Source of the DNA: Tritrichomonas musculus
Lineage: Eukaryota > Parabasalia > Tritrichomonadida > Tritrichomonadidae
DNA length: 64,000 bases
Assembly (NCBI GenBank): GCA_039105265.1
Contig: JAPFFF010000006.1
Location: forward strand, 682,001 to 746,000
Direction of reading: 5' to 3'
Translations under genes and position numbers: made by a program
The notes under the pieces: generated by a model
Seen by the model: only the letters and a program-made list of their open reading frames with translations
The model's database searches: none
What the model was told of the DNA's origin: nothing
Part shown: positions 32,599 to 44,600 of the stretch, piece by piece
How positions within the stretch are numbered: the stretch's first letter is position 1
How the letters are laid out: each line of letters begins with the position of its first letter

Positions 32599-32838
32599 GG
32601 TACAAATCCAGTACGTTTAGTAACCGCAATTTTTTTTGACATTCTCAAAGAATAAGATGACATGTTAAATAAAAAACGATTATTTTCATTCATTTCATAT
32701 AACATGTCATAATGTTTATTTAAATTGTAAAATAAGTGTCAAAAACAAACCTAGTCAATTTAAACTTTTTCAGAGACATGCAACTATTCAAATAATAAAC
32801 GTTCTCCTATTCAAAAAATAACGTACTGGATTTGTACC
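32599..32838. mobile_element. TTAA-flanked MITE, copy D
   Basis: 240 bp, about 98% identical to copy C and in the same orientation (about four differences). TTAA at 32595-32598 and 32839-32842. Confidence 0.8.
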
Positions 32839-33295
32839 TTAATGTTCATAACATTCAAAATAAATTTTAACATATTGATTTAAAAGATATTTGTGGGCTT
32901 CTGTCCCCTTTTGATAGAATTTCTTTCAATCTTGAGCAAATAATAATAAATTATACCCTGATCTCGGATAAAATGAGAAAGTTAACGTATTTTTTTTTTA
33001 ATAAAAAATCGTTATTAAAAAATGGTGAAATTTGGGTGAATTTTTGACCTTATAATAAAATAAAAACTTAATTGGCTTAAAAAAAAGAAAACGGATGAGA
33101 ATGACTAAATACAAATATGGCTAATATAATTCATATGCATTAGTGTTTATATATAAAAGATATAAAGAAAAAATAAAGATGCTAAAAACAATATTATTTT
33201 AATATCTCAAAACATAATTGAAGATAAGGTAAAACTGATATTTAATAATCTTAGTATTCATGAACCTTCTCTTTTGGATAGGTTATTAAAGAATT

Positions 33296-33296
<1 letters not shown>

Positions 33297-33350
<54 letters not shown>
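33297..33350. repeat. Poly(T) tract, 54 T
   Basis: Uninterrupted T-run followed by GAAATAAT, inside the TA-flanked element. Confidence 0.9.
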
Positions 33351-33351
<1 letters not shown>

Positions 33352-34315
33352 AAATAATATTCTGCTGCAATTGGCTGATTATAAAATGTTACTGGTCGTA
33401 TATGTAGAATTTTCCATCTATGTTAGTAATACTTCCCATATATTGTATTTAAATCGCTTGATTAAATAATTTTGTAAAAAAATTTCCAAAAATATCATCT
33501 TATTTGAGATTTTTCTTAGAAAGTAAAAAGATATGAGAAATCGCTTTGGCAATAATATAAACAATACATTTGATAGATTTAAAAGAGCTATATATTATTC
33601 TTTGTAATTTTTTCTAATTCATCACCTTAGAATATTATATGCATCAAGTGAAAACTGATTGGAATATTATAGCACAATTAAGTAATTATGAGGAAAAAAT
33701 AGTATTTTTGCTGATTAAGTGTGTCCATAATAGAAAATTAATTCTTCAATTTAAGATTTGGTATTGGTACGAGAATTATAAATATTGATAAATTTGTGTA
33801 TCATATCTTTGATATTGGTCAATCAAATAACAAATAATATGAAGATAAGTGGTAAACCAATTCGTTTATTATATGTTGTTGATATTAATAAACGGATTGT
33901 GGTATTTAAACTTTTTGAGTGAAAGCATCGGTCACTCAAACTTTTTGTTAACAAAAATAAAGATGATTTAAAATCATGTAAAATTTTGAACAAAAGTTGG
34001 GTATGCTATGATCGATTGTTAAAATATAAGAGATAGCACTATTTTGTTATATTATAATAACATTTGGATAAGTTGATGAGAGTTTTGTAATAAATAATCT
34101 AAGTGAGAGCCTTTTGAGGAAGATCAATGGATTCATATTAATTTTTTTGTGCTTTGTGCTCTTTTATGAGATTGATTGAGATAATATAATGCATATATAA
34201 TCATATGGAGCAACATTCATATCTAATAGCAAGATGATTATTATATTATTAGAGAATCTTAGATCAATGAAAAAGAATCGTTATTGTTGGGAAGTGATGT
34301 ATTGTTGTTGGAAGG

Positions 34316-34446
34316 GAATCGACGCTGCAGGAAGAGAATCGTTGTTGTTTGGGAGAGAATCGATGCTGCTTGGAAGAGAATCGATGCTGTTTGGAAGAGA
34401 ATCGATGTTGTTTGGAAGAGAATCGATGTTGTTTGGAAGAGAATCG
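34316..34446. repeat. 21-bp minisatellite, about 6 copies
   Basis: Unit GAGAATCGATGTTGTTTGGA plus A, with older variants at the left and near-identical copies at the right. Because 21 is a multiple of three, frames stay open across it (a GRESMLF heptad in one frame, KRIDVVW in another). These short frames have no other support and are probably not genes. Confidence 0.85.
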
Positions 34447-35085
34447 ATAATGTTAGTATAAAATTATTGTTGTTGAAAGAGGATTTTTGGGAAAAATTGC
34501 TGATCTATCGCAGATCTTTGTTGAATATCTATAATATTTGGTAGAGATTGTGTGAACTCTGTTGAACTTTCTACAGAAAAATTATTTTCAATTGTTTTTT
34601 TTTTTGTGCCGTTAAGTGACTTCACATTGTAATCAGAAGATTTAATTATATTCAAAAAATACATAATAAAATGATCAAATAATTAAAATGTTGTAGAGAG
34701 ATTTCGATAAATCATTTATTTCTTTAGAATCACAATATTTTTATCAGAGTAAAAATAGTTAACAGAACAAAAAAAAAACTTAACCATACAAACTTTCTCA
34801 TTTTATCCGAGATCAGGGTAAATATATTTTTTTATTTAAAAAAAGCTAAAATTTAAATTTTTGTGTGATTATTATATAAAATTAAGATTCATACTTAAGT
34901 ATTATACTTAGGCATTATCTAAAACGCACGTTGGAAGCATAAATTAATCAAATTATAACAATTTTCAATCTTTATTGAATAATATTAAAAAAAAGCAAAA
35001 AGGGTCAAATATTTATTTAAAATTAAATAATCAAATGTTGTAATATTTTTATTCATTATTTATTAATAAAATTTATATATTAAAA

Positions 35086-35274
35086 TACCGTATCGATACT
35101 GATAAAAAGTATTATAAAGTACTTTTTTAATAACCGCTGATACTCTTAAAATACCGAAGCACTTTTGTATCGATACTAAAAAATACCGAGCAAAAAAGTA
35201 TCGATATTTACCGAATACCGATACTTCTTCGGTAACTGGTATTTAGTCGTATCGATAAACAACGCTAATTCTAA
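35086..35274. mobile_element. hAT-like transposon end rich in TATCGATA / ATACCG motifs
   Basis: TATCGATA-type motifs occur near 35091, 35168, 35199 and 35250, interleaved with ATACCG. Read leftwards on the - strand, the outer edge is TAGCGTTGTTTATCGATACG. Such subterminal repeats are typical of eukaryotic hAT ends, where transposase binds. The partner end was not found in either direction, so it may be a solo end or a remnant linked to the transposase gene 400 bases to the right. Confidence 0.5.
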
Positions 35275-35413
35275 GAGTAAAAAAGTCCCGAGGAATTGAG
35301 TTCTGACCTAGACATAACAGCCTCTGAATTCCTTTCAATTTTTGAAACTTTTTAAAAGTAGACGATCAAAAAAATTCAATGAGTTTTTATAAAAATTCAA
35401 TTGATTTTTTTAA

Positions 35414-35642
35414 GGTACAAATCTAGTACGTTTAGAAACCGCAATTTTTTTGACACTTTATTAAAGCTAAAGGACATGTTATATAAAAAAATATTTTTAT
35501 CATAAATATTTTATAAAAAAAAAAAAATAAAGTTCAGAATTTCAAATCTGACACGCATTCAAAATAAAACTTTTTCAATAGGGCAAGGGTCTCAAATATA
35601 TAACGTGCTTTCTCTCAATCTATAACGTACTAGATTTGTACC
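35414..35642. mobile_element. TTAA-flanked MITE, copy E
   Basis: 229 bp with ends GGTACAAATCTAGTACGTTT and inverse, TTAA at 35410-35413 and 35643-35646. It is the most diverged of the five copies. It sits 20 bases upstream of the transposase ATG, so it probably inserted into that element's leader. Confidence 0.8.
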
Positions 35643-35664
35643 TTAAAAAAAAAAAAACTAATAA

Positions 35665-37422
35665 ATGCAGCAATATTTTATTACCAACGACTTTGGAATT
35701 GATTTCAGAGTTCTCAAAATAAATTTGGGCAATAGGACAGATATAATCGAAACCCTTTTCATCTGCTCAGAATGCGGAAAAGAATACAAAATCAAAAGTA
35801 GTACAAAAAATCATAATTGCAAGCAACAATTATCTTTTTCAAATGATACTGGCCACATTAATTATGAGAAAGCTCTCAAATATCTAATGATCTGGATCTC
35901 CAAAAAAAACATAACATTTAATTCCATTTTTGATAGCGATTTTAATGGCTTTTTACAAAATATTAATTCAAATTTTATTATGCCTCCAGAATCGACAATG
36001 CGTTACAAAATTCATCAGTTTTCATCACATATCATAAATAAATTTTTTCAAAAGATAAAAGGTCTTTCGGTTTCTCTTCTTATTGATGGTGTTGAAAAGA
36101 GTAAAAAAATACCAAGGACAAATTCTGTTCACACCAAGGCAGATTTATTTTTTAGGTATTACAAAATGTAATGTAGAAACAAGCGAGAACATTTCTCAAA
36201 TCATTGCCGACACAGCATTAACAATTTCTCGAAATGGTGGTCATCTTGTATCAGTCTGCACTGAAAATTTTTCAAGTAACATAGCAGCTCTAGATGGTGG
36301 TCCTTCAAGTGCTCAAGCTAAAAGTAAACAAAACTTTTTCAGAACTCCATGTTCATGTCATACATTGAATCTAGCAATCAAGGACATTTTTGACAATAAA
36401 TACAAAAATATTGTAACAACCGTTATTCACTTATTGAAATATTTCAAAGAATTTTCTGAAAAAGTAAGAAGTTTGGGTAAAATCCCAGAATTCAAAGAAA
36501 TTCGCTGGTATTCATTATCAAAATGTATTAGTTTTATTATTGCTCATAAAATAGAATTAGATCCTTTATATTTATATCAATATGATCAAATTCAAACTGA
36601 ATATGACTGGTTGTATATTGATGAAATTTTGATGTCTTTGAAAATTCTTATGAAAAAGTTCGAAAAAAACTGTTTTTCAATTGCTGAAATTTTTTTCAAA
36701 TTTACAAATCACATTGAATCAATTAATTAAAATTAATGAATTAAATAAAAGAAAAGAAGAAGTAAATATTGCACAAGATATGTTAAATTCAATATTGAAT
36801 AGATTTTCTTCAACTGAAAATCTTAAGTTACCTATTTTAGCGTACTTGTTAACAGGTCATGGATTACAAAATTTAAATGAAAAAGATCAACAATCACTAA
36901 TTTCAATTAATGTCGCTCATGACACTTTTCTTGAATATTCAAATGAAAATCCAGAAAAAAAAACTCGCTCAATTTTTTTTATATTTTTTAAAGTTTCGAA
37001 AAAACTCTTTTTTAATATTACAAAATACAACGTTGAAATCTTTTATTTCTGGGAAAATGTTGCAAATGGTGGCACTTTTTGGACAATTGATCCACAACGT
37101 ATTTCTCTAAAACATGATGAATTTAAGGATATTACAAAAAAAATTCGCTCGAATTGCAATTAAAATACTGACTGTACCTTGTAGTGAAGCAGCCTGCGAG
37201 CGTTCTTTTTCTCACCTTGGAGATATCCTTATGAATAATAAGAGAAATCTGGGATTTGAAACCTTAAATGCGTTACTTGTTATACGAATGAATAGTATTT
37301 TCCTAAAGCAAGATGAACAATACTCAAATGACTTTATAAACCAGAATTTGCATGCGCTATTTCAAGATGATTTAATTGAAAAGGAGCTTGAATATGATGA
37401 AAATCCATTAATTAGTTTTTAA
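35665..37422 (+). pseudogene. hAT-family transposase, broken by frameshifts
   Basis: Four overlapping frames encode successive parts of one hAT transposase. Seen in order: a BED-type zinc finger (FICSECGKEY with KNHNC), VSLLIDGVEKS near the first catalytic Asp, VSVCTENFSSNIAAL where hATs have TDN, CSCHTLNLAIKDI matching the conserved CxxH motif, and PCSEAACERSFSHLGDIL with NNKRNLG, the hATC dimerisation region. Frame changes fall in the overlaps 36083-36171, 36681-36730 and 37114-37163. The start MQQYFITNDFG at 35665 is a plausible original start. Total length, about 585 codons, suits the family. With three frameshifts it is inactive. Terminal repeats could not be placed. Confidence 0.85.
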
Positions 37423-37783
37423 TAAAGCTCCATTTTCATTTATCTTTCTTTTTCTTTTTTTTTTAAAAAAAAATATATATTCTAAATATAAAATGAAAGC
37501 AGGCCTTTTTTATATTTATAATAATTATATAAATAAATAAATAAATAAATATAAATTTATTTAATTTTATTTTTTATTCAATTTAATAATTATTTAATGA
37601 ATAATTTATTTAATAATTACAGAAAAGGATTCAAATGTGAAAATGGATTTAAATGTGATCGGAAAATTTTTTAAAAATTTTAAAAATTATTTATTTATTT
37701 TTGATTTTTCTTTATATTCAAAGACTTTGGTAATAAATGAAATATATCAATATGTTAAGCACTTAATAGTTGATATAAACAAA
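37423..37783. other. AT-rich spacer with AAAT microsatellite
   Basis: Contains a short (AAAT)n tract near 37530 and no coding frame. It may include the 3' end of the hAT element, but no inverted end is recognised. Confidence 0.5.
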
Positions 37784-37785
37784 TA

Positions 37786-39178
37786 TAGCATTCGAACCAA
37801 AAATTGAAATTTTAGCATTTTTTCTATTGCAGAAGGTGAAAAAATAAAATCGAAATATCGGATTATTTGGATTATTGTTTCCATATTGAATCATATATAT
37901 CGCTTCTATATATATTATTGCATAATAAACAAAAGTAAAATTATAACTCTTTATGCTAACATTTTTGAGAAAAATCGAAATTTTGATTTTTAATGTACGT
38001 TTAAAATTAGGATTTTTTTGAAAAGCCTATAATCTATTTTTTAATTAGTTCAGATGAATTCTACAATGATTATCTTAATTAACACAGTATATAAAATATT
38101 TATAACTTGGTGAATCGAAAAACTATATTATGAAAACTTAGATAAAACCTTTTTAAAAATGAACTTGAAATAAAATGCTAAATCTTATATAATATTTCAT
38201 CCTTAGCCATCTTTTTACTGTTGAAATCATCCATCATCTTTTAATAACTTATATTATTATAAAAATATCATTCATATACCAAGATATCAATGAGATCATA
38301 ATTTAGATGAAAATAAACGTCCAATTTTTACAAACGGATATTTTGGGATAAAACTTTTATTATATTAGGTTTTTTGATCATTTTAGATATATATCAATTC
38401 ATATAATATCATAGATCAATAATTGACAAAAATTATGACTAGCTTTTATTTTGATTTTAATTTTTTACCAAAATATCATATTTTTGAAATTCTCAAAAAT
38501 ATTTCCCATTTATATGTTGAAACTCTTTTATACTCATTGACATATTATTATCAAGCATTGAGCATAAAACTGAGTTATTTCTGTGAACCATTTCCTTTTC
38601 AACATATAAATATTCATTCATTTTCACAAATTTCAAAATTTTTCAAAAATGATCGTAAAAGTTCATATATTATTTGGATTATTAAGCTTAAATCATATTT
38701 CTCTATTTTCATATTCAAGACTAATATTTTTATTACTTTACTTTTAAGAAGGCATGCTCATATTGACTATTAAAACGAAATGTTTTTTTGAGATTTGTCT
38801 TTATTATTTTTCACATCAAAGCTTTGCTTTTAATTGAGTTAGATATAATCTAAATGTTTCTTCAATAATTATTTTGCTTATATTACTTATATATATGAGG
38901 ATATCATCAATAAAGAAAATTGAACAGATATAATAGCTAGACAAATTTTTTTATTAATTTTAAACGTACATTAAAAATCAAAATTTCGATTTTTCTCAAA
39001 AATGTTAGCATAAAGAGTTATAATTTTACTTTTGTTTATTATGCAATAATATATATAGAAGCGATATATATGATTCAATATGGAAACAATAATCCAAATA
39101 ATCCGATATTTCGATTTTATTTTTTCACCTTCTGCAATAGAAAAAATGCTAAAATTTCAATTTTTGGTTCGAATGCTA
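37786..39178. mobile_element. TA-flanked element with 224-bp inverted ends (foldback-like)
   Basis: The left arm 37786-38009 begins TAGCATTCGAACCAAAAATT; the right arm 38955-39178 is its nearly exact inverse. TA flanks at 37784-37785 and 39179-39180. Length 1393 bp with a 945-bp centre. The only frame inside (38423-38773) is Phe/Ile-rich with no recognisable motif and is probably not a gene. It is a long-TIR, non-autonomous DNA element. Confidence 0.8.
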
Positions 39179-40280
39179 TATTGTTGAAATAAAGACTTTA
39201 ATTAAAATTCAATATACCCATATTTTACCCTTTATGTGTGAGTTTTTAGTTTTTGAGAAAAAAAGTTACACCCCTTTCTCAATTTTTTCCATGTTACAAA
39301 TCACATGTGATATCATTTTGGTGATATTTTTTTTTATAGGCATTCAAAACATGATCGAAAAATAAAAAACATCTCACTTTTTATTTTTTAGTTGCATTTT
39401 TTTCAACAATTTTGTTCATTTTGAAAACTCATATTAGCAGTTTATACTAATTAACAGATTCTCTTTCATTTTGTCGTCTCAACTCAAATCGCTATAATAT
39501 TATATGATATTTGTTTTTTTAATAACTCTCCAAATGAAGGCAATTGGGAAATAATATTTTGCTAACAGGATCTTTATGAGATACTGTTTCTAAAAAGACT
39601 ATTTAATCAAATATTTAGTTTTTTTCGCTCAAAAAGTTTGTTTTTGCACTTCTTTTTTTATGATAAAAAATGAGTTTTTGCAAATTTTATCTGATAAAAA
39701 TTATTTGTTGAAGTATGCATTTTCTATATCTCTTAATAACTCCAAAATGGTACTGATCATCGAGGGTATTATATTGTTTTTTGCTCACTCAGCTTTTGGT
39801 TTTATAACAAACAAATGCGATTTTTATGCGATAATGAAAGTTAGCTTTATGATTATGATTTAAATAAGGTATGGAATTTTTCGACATAATATCTCAAATT
39901 CATCATCTCAAAACTTTTTCTTGAAATTTGTCATATTTTAAGAAAAATAATAATTATACAATTATTTACATCACACAAGAGAATATTTTTACCCTTTTGA
40001 TTATCAAAATAAAACTAATCTTTTTTTATCAGCTTAAATTTCAAATTATATATTGTATTATTGTTAATAATATTTATTATAATTTCTATATATATCATAA
40101 AATAAATATTTGTTATATATTTATAATAAGATATTGATTGAATTAAAATTTTATAAATTTTCAAAGACAATTCAATTTTATCATTCAATTGATAAGATAA
40201 TAATTCAATAATACTTATAAAATAAATTATTTTTAATCCATTATTTTGTCTTTATTTTTATTTTAAGAAGAAATTATAAA

Positions 40281-40282
<2 letters not shown>

Positions 40283-40341
<59 letters not shown>
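40283..40341. repeat. Poly(T) tract, 59 T
   Basis: Uninterrupted run followed by GAAATTTC, within the left part of the TA-flanked element that hosts the Maverick. Confidence 0.9.
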
Positions 40342-40342
<1 letters not shown>

Positions 40343-40818
40343 AAATTTCTAAAATTGAAAAAATCAAATTTATCGTTAAATATGACTTATTAAGAGTCAT
40401 ATATGATAGAGTTATAGTTGACCTTTCCTTTGGCAAAATCACCTTTTATTTGGCCTTAATTTTGAGATAAGTATTATTTTTCAATCTCATTTTTAATAAA
40501 ATTTTTTTGTTTAATCATTTTTATTTGGGCAATATAGTTGTCTAGTATTTTTAAAGATAAATAGAACAAAGAAACTAAAATTAACTCTTTGAAAATTAAA
40601 AATAATATTTCATAATATTCTCAGATTAGTATTAATATCAATATTAATTCATATGTATATAAATTTTTGGAATATATCCAAGAGCAGACAAACATCAGAT
40701 TCATTTAAAGTTCTAAATGATGATAAATTAAACACATTTTATAAGGTTAAAAAAATTAAGCTCAGAATTTTTGAAAGGAGATATCAAAGAAAAATGAATT
40801 GCATTCAAAATGATTCAA

Positions 40819-40823
40819 TTATT
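40819..40823. repeat. Target-site duplication TTATT (left copy)
   Basis: Directly abuts the left Maverick end and matches TTATT at 55481-55485. Confidence 0.85.
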
Positions 40824-40936
40824 AGTAGTCACAGCTTTGGCGGTTTTTTGACGCTCAGCGTCAAACCCCTCGCTGCGCACGGTAAACCGACCAAAGCCAT
40901 CTGGCCTGAGTTTTTTGCACTGAATTCTCAGCATTC
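40824..40936. repeat. Maverick left terminal inverted repeat
   Basis: 113 bp, GC-rich compared with the surroundings, matching 55368-55480 inverted with about four mismatches. Confidence 0.92.
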
Positions 40937-40983
40937 TAAAAGTAATCAGTTATAATTTTATTTGATATTTTTTCGTTTATAAA

Positions 40984-41343
40984 ATGACTACAAATTACTA
41001 TGAGCATTTTAATGATTTTGAAGGATTAAATCCAAAACCTGAAATAATGCCATCTGATGTAAAGCGTATCATTTCTCATTGTGATAATACTTATTATAGA
41101 AGATTTTACTTTTTCAGTCCAAGTCAAAAACAATTATACCGATATTATAAACAGTCTGATTTTGCAGTGCCGATTACTAGTAATATTGTTTATAAATCAA
41201 TCAGATATCAATTAATACCTGATATAGATGATGGAACACCAAATACTCCGAATAAACGAGATAATATTATTATAAGTGATAGATTTATGATGAGAATTAT
41301 GAATATGAATAAATTAATCTTACCAAAATTAGAGAAATTATAA
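40984..41343 (+). CDS. Maverick small ORF of unknown function (119 codons)
   Basis: Begins MTTNYYEHFNDFEGLN just inside the left inverted repeat. It is basic and Tyr-rich with no recognised domain. Its position next to the end and its ordinary composition suggest an element gene, not a chance frame. Part of a fossil element. Confidence 0.55.
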   Translation: MTTNYYEHFNDFEGLNPKPEIMPSDVKRIISHCDNTYYRRFYFFSPSQKQLYRYYKQSDFAVPITSNIVYKSIRYQLIPDIDDGTPNTPNKRDNIIISDRFMMRIMNMNKLILPKLEKL

Positions 41344-41390
41344 CTTATTTTTCTGAGGAATTGAATTACAACATCCTTTCAAAATTTTAT

Positions 41391-41535
41391 CAATTAAATC
41401 TGGTCTCAATTTAATTTAGCTCTCAATTCCCAACACCCTCTCAATTAATTCTAGTCTCAATTTTAAAAATTCTAGTCTCAATTTTAAAAATTCTAGTCTC
41501 AATTAATTCTAGTCTCAATTAATTCAGCTCTCAAA
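41391..41535. repeat. TCTCAATT tandem cluster before the Maverick polymerase
   Basis: About eight copies of a motif close to AATTCTAGTCTCAATTTTAA, spaced roughly 17-20 bases apart, lie between the small ORF and the polymerase gene. Could be a regulatory or transposase-binding array, or a decayed minisatellite. Confidence 0.7.
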
Positions 41536-41675
41536 AATATGGTTACATATTAATAAAGAGAACAATTTTTTTCACATAGCATTTCTCTATTATTTTTAAA
41601 TTACTTTTTGAATTTTTTCTCAAATATTTTTAGATTTAATATTTGTTTTAAATTAATAATTTATCTCATCTAAAA

Positions 41676-44600
41676 ATGAAAGCAGTAAGTACTGAGAAAT
41701 TATTCGAATTATTTAAAATAGTTAATCCTTCTGCTACTACTTTAGAGGAATATGAAAAACTTCCATTTGTGAAAGATGTAAGAAAAGCATTAATTGATGA
41801 AATTAAAGATTATTTAGCAGAAACTAATTATAAAGGCCCTTTTGAAAATGACCCAATTTTCTACTATTTTATGGGAATTGATGCTGCTATGAATAAGAAT
41901 AAAGATTTGCTGAAAGAATTACCAGCTCATGCTAAGAAACTAAAAGAGTATCATCATTTTAACCCAAAAACTGATGCTGATGAATTTCTCCAGTTAACGC
42001 CAGCTGAAAAAAATAAACAGGTAATGCAATCATTTAAAGAATGGAAGGAACAAGAATCTTCTCAGAAAGATGTAGTTGATGGAATAATAGACCCTCTACT
42101 TAGACACAAAACTAATTGGCGCATTGATTTTACTAAATTAACTAATGTAGGTAGAGAACTAATATTTGAGCCATTAAAGAATTTCTTTCAAGAACACATT
42201 TTAACTCTTCCTATTATTGGGAAATACAAGATACAATTTAAAGTTAATGGACAGTGGCATACAAAACCAATTGATGAAGAATCTTTAAATCAACTAATGA
42301 AGAATTTAGAAGAAAGGCATTTGTTATTCGACTTAGATACAACTCCAGCTGAATACTTTTACGAAGATGGAGGTAGTGAATTACCTGATTGGTCAATGTT
42401 TGATGAAATTAGGTTTAATGAATATGCAAAGTATGATTGTAACAATGACAGAGGTGGCTCATTCTTTAGATATTTAATCAAACCAGATACACCTAAAATG
42501 ATTATTGAATATTTGAATAGATTACAGATATTTGATACTTTAATTGAAGGTAAGGAACAAAGAAAAGAATTAGATGATAACTGTTTTGTTTATGCACTTA
42601 AGCAAACTGGACAGTACGATGAAGAGACTTTAAATAAGATTCGTTTAAGAATTAATAGAAGATATCTTTCACAAGGATGTATTGAACAAATATGTAATGA
42701 ATTCAAGATACAAATTAAACTAACTTTCATAAATGAAAAGGCATTTGACAAGAAGAAGACTGTTACATCTTCTAAAAATCGTATATCAAAAAATTATTTC
42801 GGAGTTGCTAATCCAAAATCAAATAGAATTCATCACATGAATATTTATGAATCTCACTACTTTCTAGAGGAAGTGACACCATTTTCAACTGATTATATAA
42901 AGAACTTGAAAGATAGAGAAGATGATAAGTTTGATAAAGAATTAAATAAGACTTGGAGAAAAGCAAGACATTTCATTTCATCATCAAACTTAGTCAGAAC
43001 TTTAATGCAAAATGGATATTTTGAACCGATTACTTTTGGTGAAGCAATGATTTTAAAAACAACATTTTATGATGAAGTTAAGAATGATTTAGACAGTATC
43101 AATTTAGATTATGACCCTGAACACTGTACTCAATTAATTGCACCATCTAATTGGAAAACCAAAGATAAGATAACGAATTACTGGTATGCAGACTTTGAAG
43201 CTGACGTTAGCGGCACAATTCATAAACCTTATATGGTTGTACTTCAACATGAAATTGATGAAAAATTAAAGCATTGTTGGAAAGGTGAAGATTGTGCACT
43301 TAAACTATTGAAGTATTTAGAGGATGGAGATGTGGTTTATTTTCATAATTTAGCTTATGATATCAGAATGTTGGCACAATATGGAATGAACAAATCAATT
43401 ATCAAAGGAAGTAAAGTTATGAAGGCAGATATTAAGTTTGAAGGTAAAACTATTCATTTTAGAGACTCATATCCGATGATTTCATCTAAGTTAAGTGATT
43501 TTCCAGCTATGTTCAACTTGCCCAAAGTACAGAAAGAAATCTTCCCATACAAGTATTACACATTGGAAAGATTAAAGACTAATATTGGTGTAATCAGTGA
43601 AGCAGGTAAAGATGAGGACAAAGAGTGGACAGAAGATGATTACAAATTATTCAATTCTAATATTGATTCTATTAAAGGTTGCAGATTATCTGAAACAGAA
43701 TTTGATATGTACAAATACTGTGAATTTTACTGCGAACAAGATGTGAATATTCTTCGTTTAGGATTTAATGCATTTCGTGAAGGATTCTTGTAAGATTTCA
43801 AAATTGACCCATATAAATTCATTTCAATCTCAGCTTTAGCTAATGAAGTATTCAATCAGAATGTTTACTATAATCATAATCTTTATAAAGTTGGTGGTGT
43901 TGTTAGACATTTTATGTCTCATGCTATTTATGGTGGAAGATGCATGACTGCTTATAATAAGAAATGGCATACCACTAAACCTTTAAGTGATTTTGATGCA
44001 GTATCATTATATCCTTCAGCTATGACTAGACTGAAGACAGTTAAAGGTTTGCCTGAAGTTATTCAACCAGAGAAATTAAATATGAAATTTCTTCAATCAG
44101 TTGATGCATATGTTGTAGAGATTAAGATTACAAAAGTGAACAAACACTACGCATTTCCATTAATTGTTCAGAAAACTAAAGAAGGTCTTAACTTAAATAA
44201 CGACAACATAACAGACCCTGTCACGATGGTAGTCGATAACATTGCTTTGGAGGATTTGATTAATTTTCAGAAAATAGAATTTGAACTAATTAAAGGTTAT
44301 TATTGGAATAGTGGAACTGATGATACAATTCAGAAAGTCATAAGACATATTTTCAATAAAAGACTAGAATACAAGAAACAAAAGAATCCTCTTCAGCAAT
44401 TATATAAACTAATCATGAATTCATGTTATGGTAAAACTATCGAGAAACCAGTTGATAAAGATTGGAAATATTTTGATAATGAAGAGGATTTAAACAAATA
44501 TATGTTTAAGAATTATTACAAAATTATTGAAGAAGTTCAATTAGGAAAAAGCGAAATCCATGCCGTACGTGTAAAGAAGCCAATTGATAAGCATTTCAAT

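Larger units (their letters stand above)
32956..34818. mobile_element. TA-flanked DNA transposon with perfect 28-bp inverted ends (mariner/Tc1-like, no transposase seen)
   Basis: The left end starts CCCTGATCTCGGATAAAATG; the right end carries its exact inverse over 28 bases, ending at 34818. TA lies at 32954-32955 and 34819-34820. Length 1863 bp. Inside are a 54-base T-run (33297-33350) and a 21-bp minisatellite (34316-34446), but no transposase frame. It is likely a non-autonomous or gutted copy; assignment to Tc1/mariner rests only on TA and end length. Confidence 0.75.

Noticed and set aside
34234-34544. Two overlapping frames with GRESMLF or KRIDVVW heptads
   Set aside because: They arise from a 21-bp minisatellite inside a transposon; nothing outside the repeat supports a protein.
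38423-38773. 116-codon frame inside the long-TIR element
   Set aside because: Low-complexity Phe/Tyr/Ile composition without any transposase motif; insufficient support for a gene.
40653-40955. 100-codon frame crossing the Maverick left end
   Set aside because: It spans the junction between the outer element and the Maverick inverted repeat, so it is a chance read-through.
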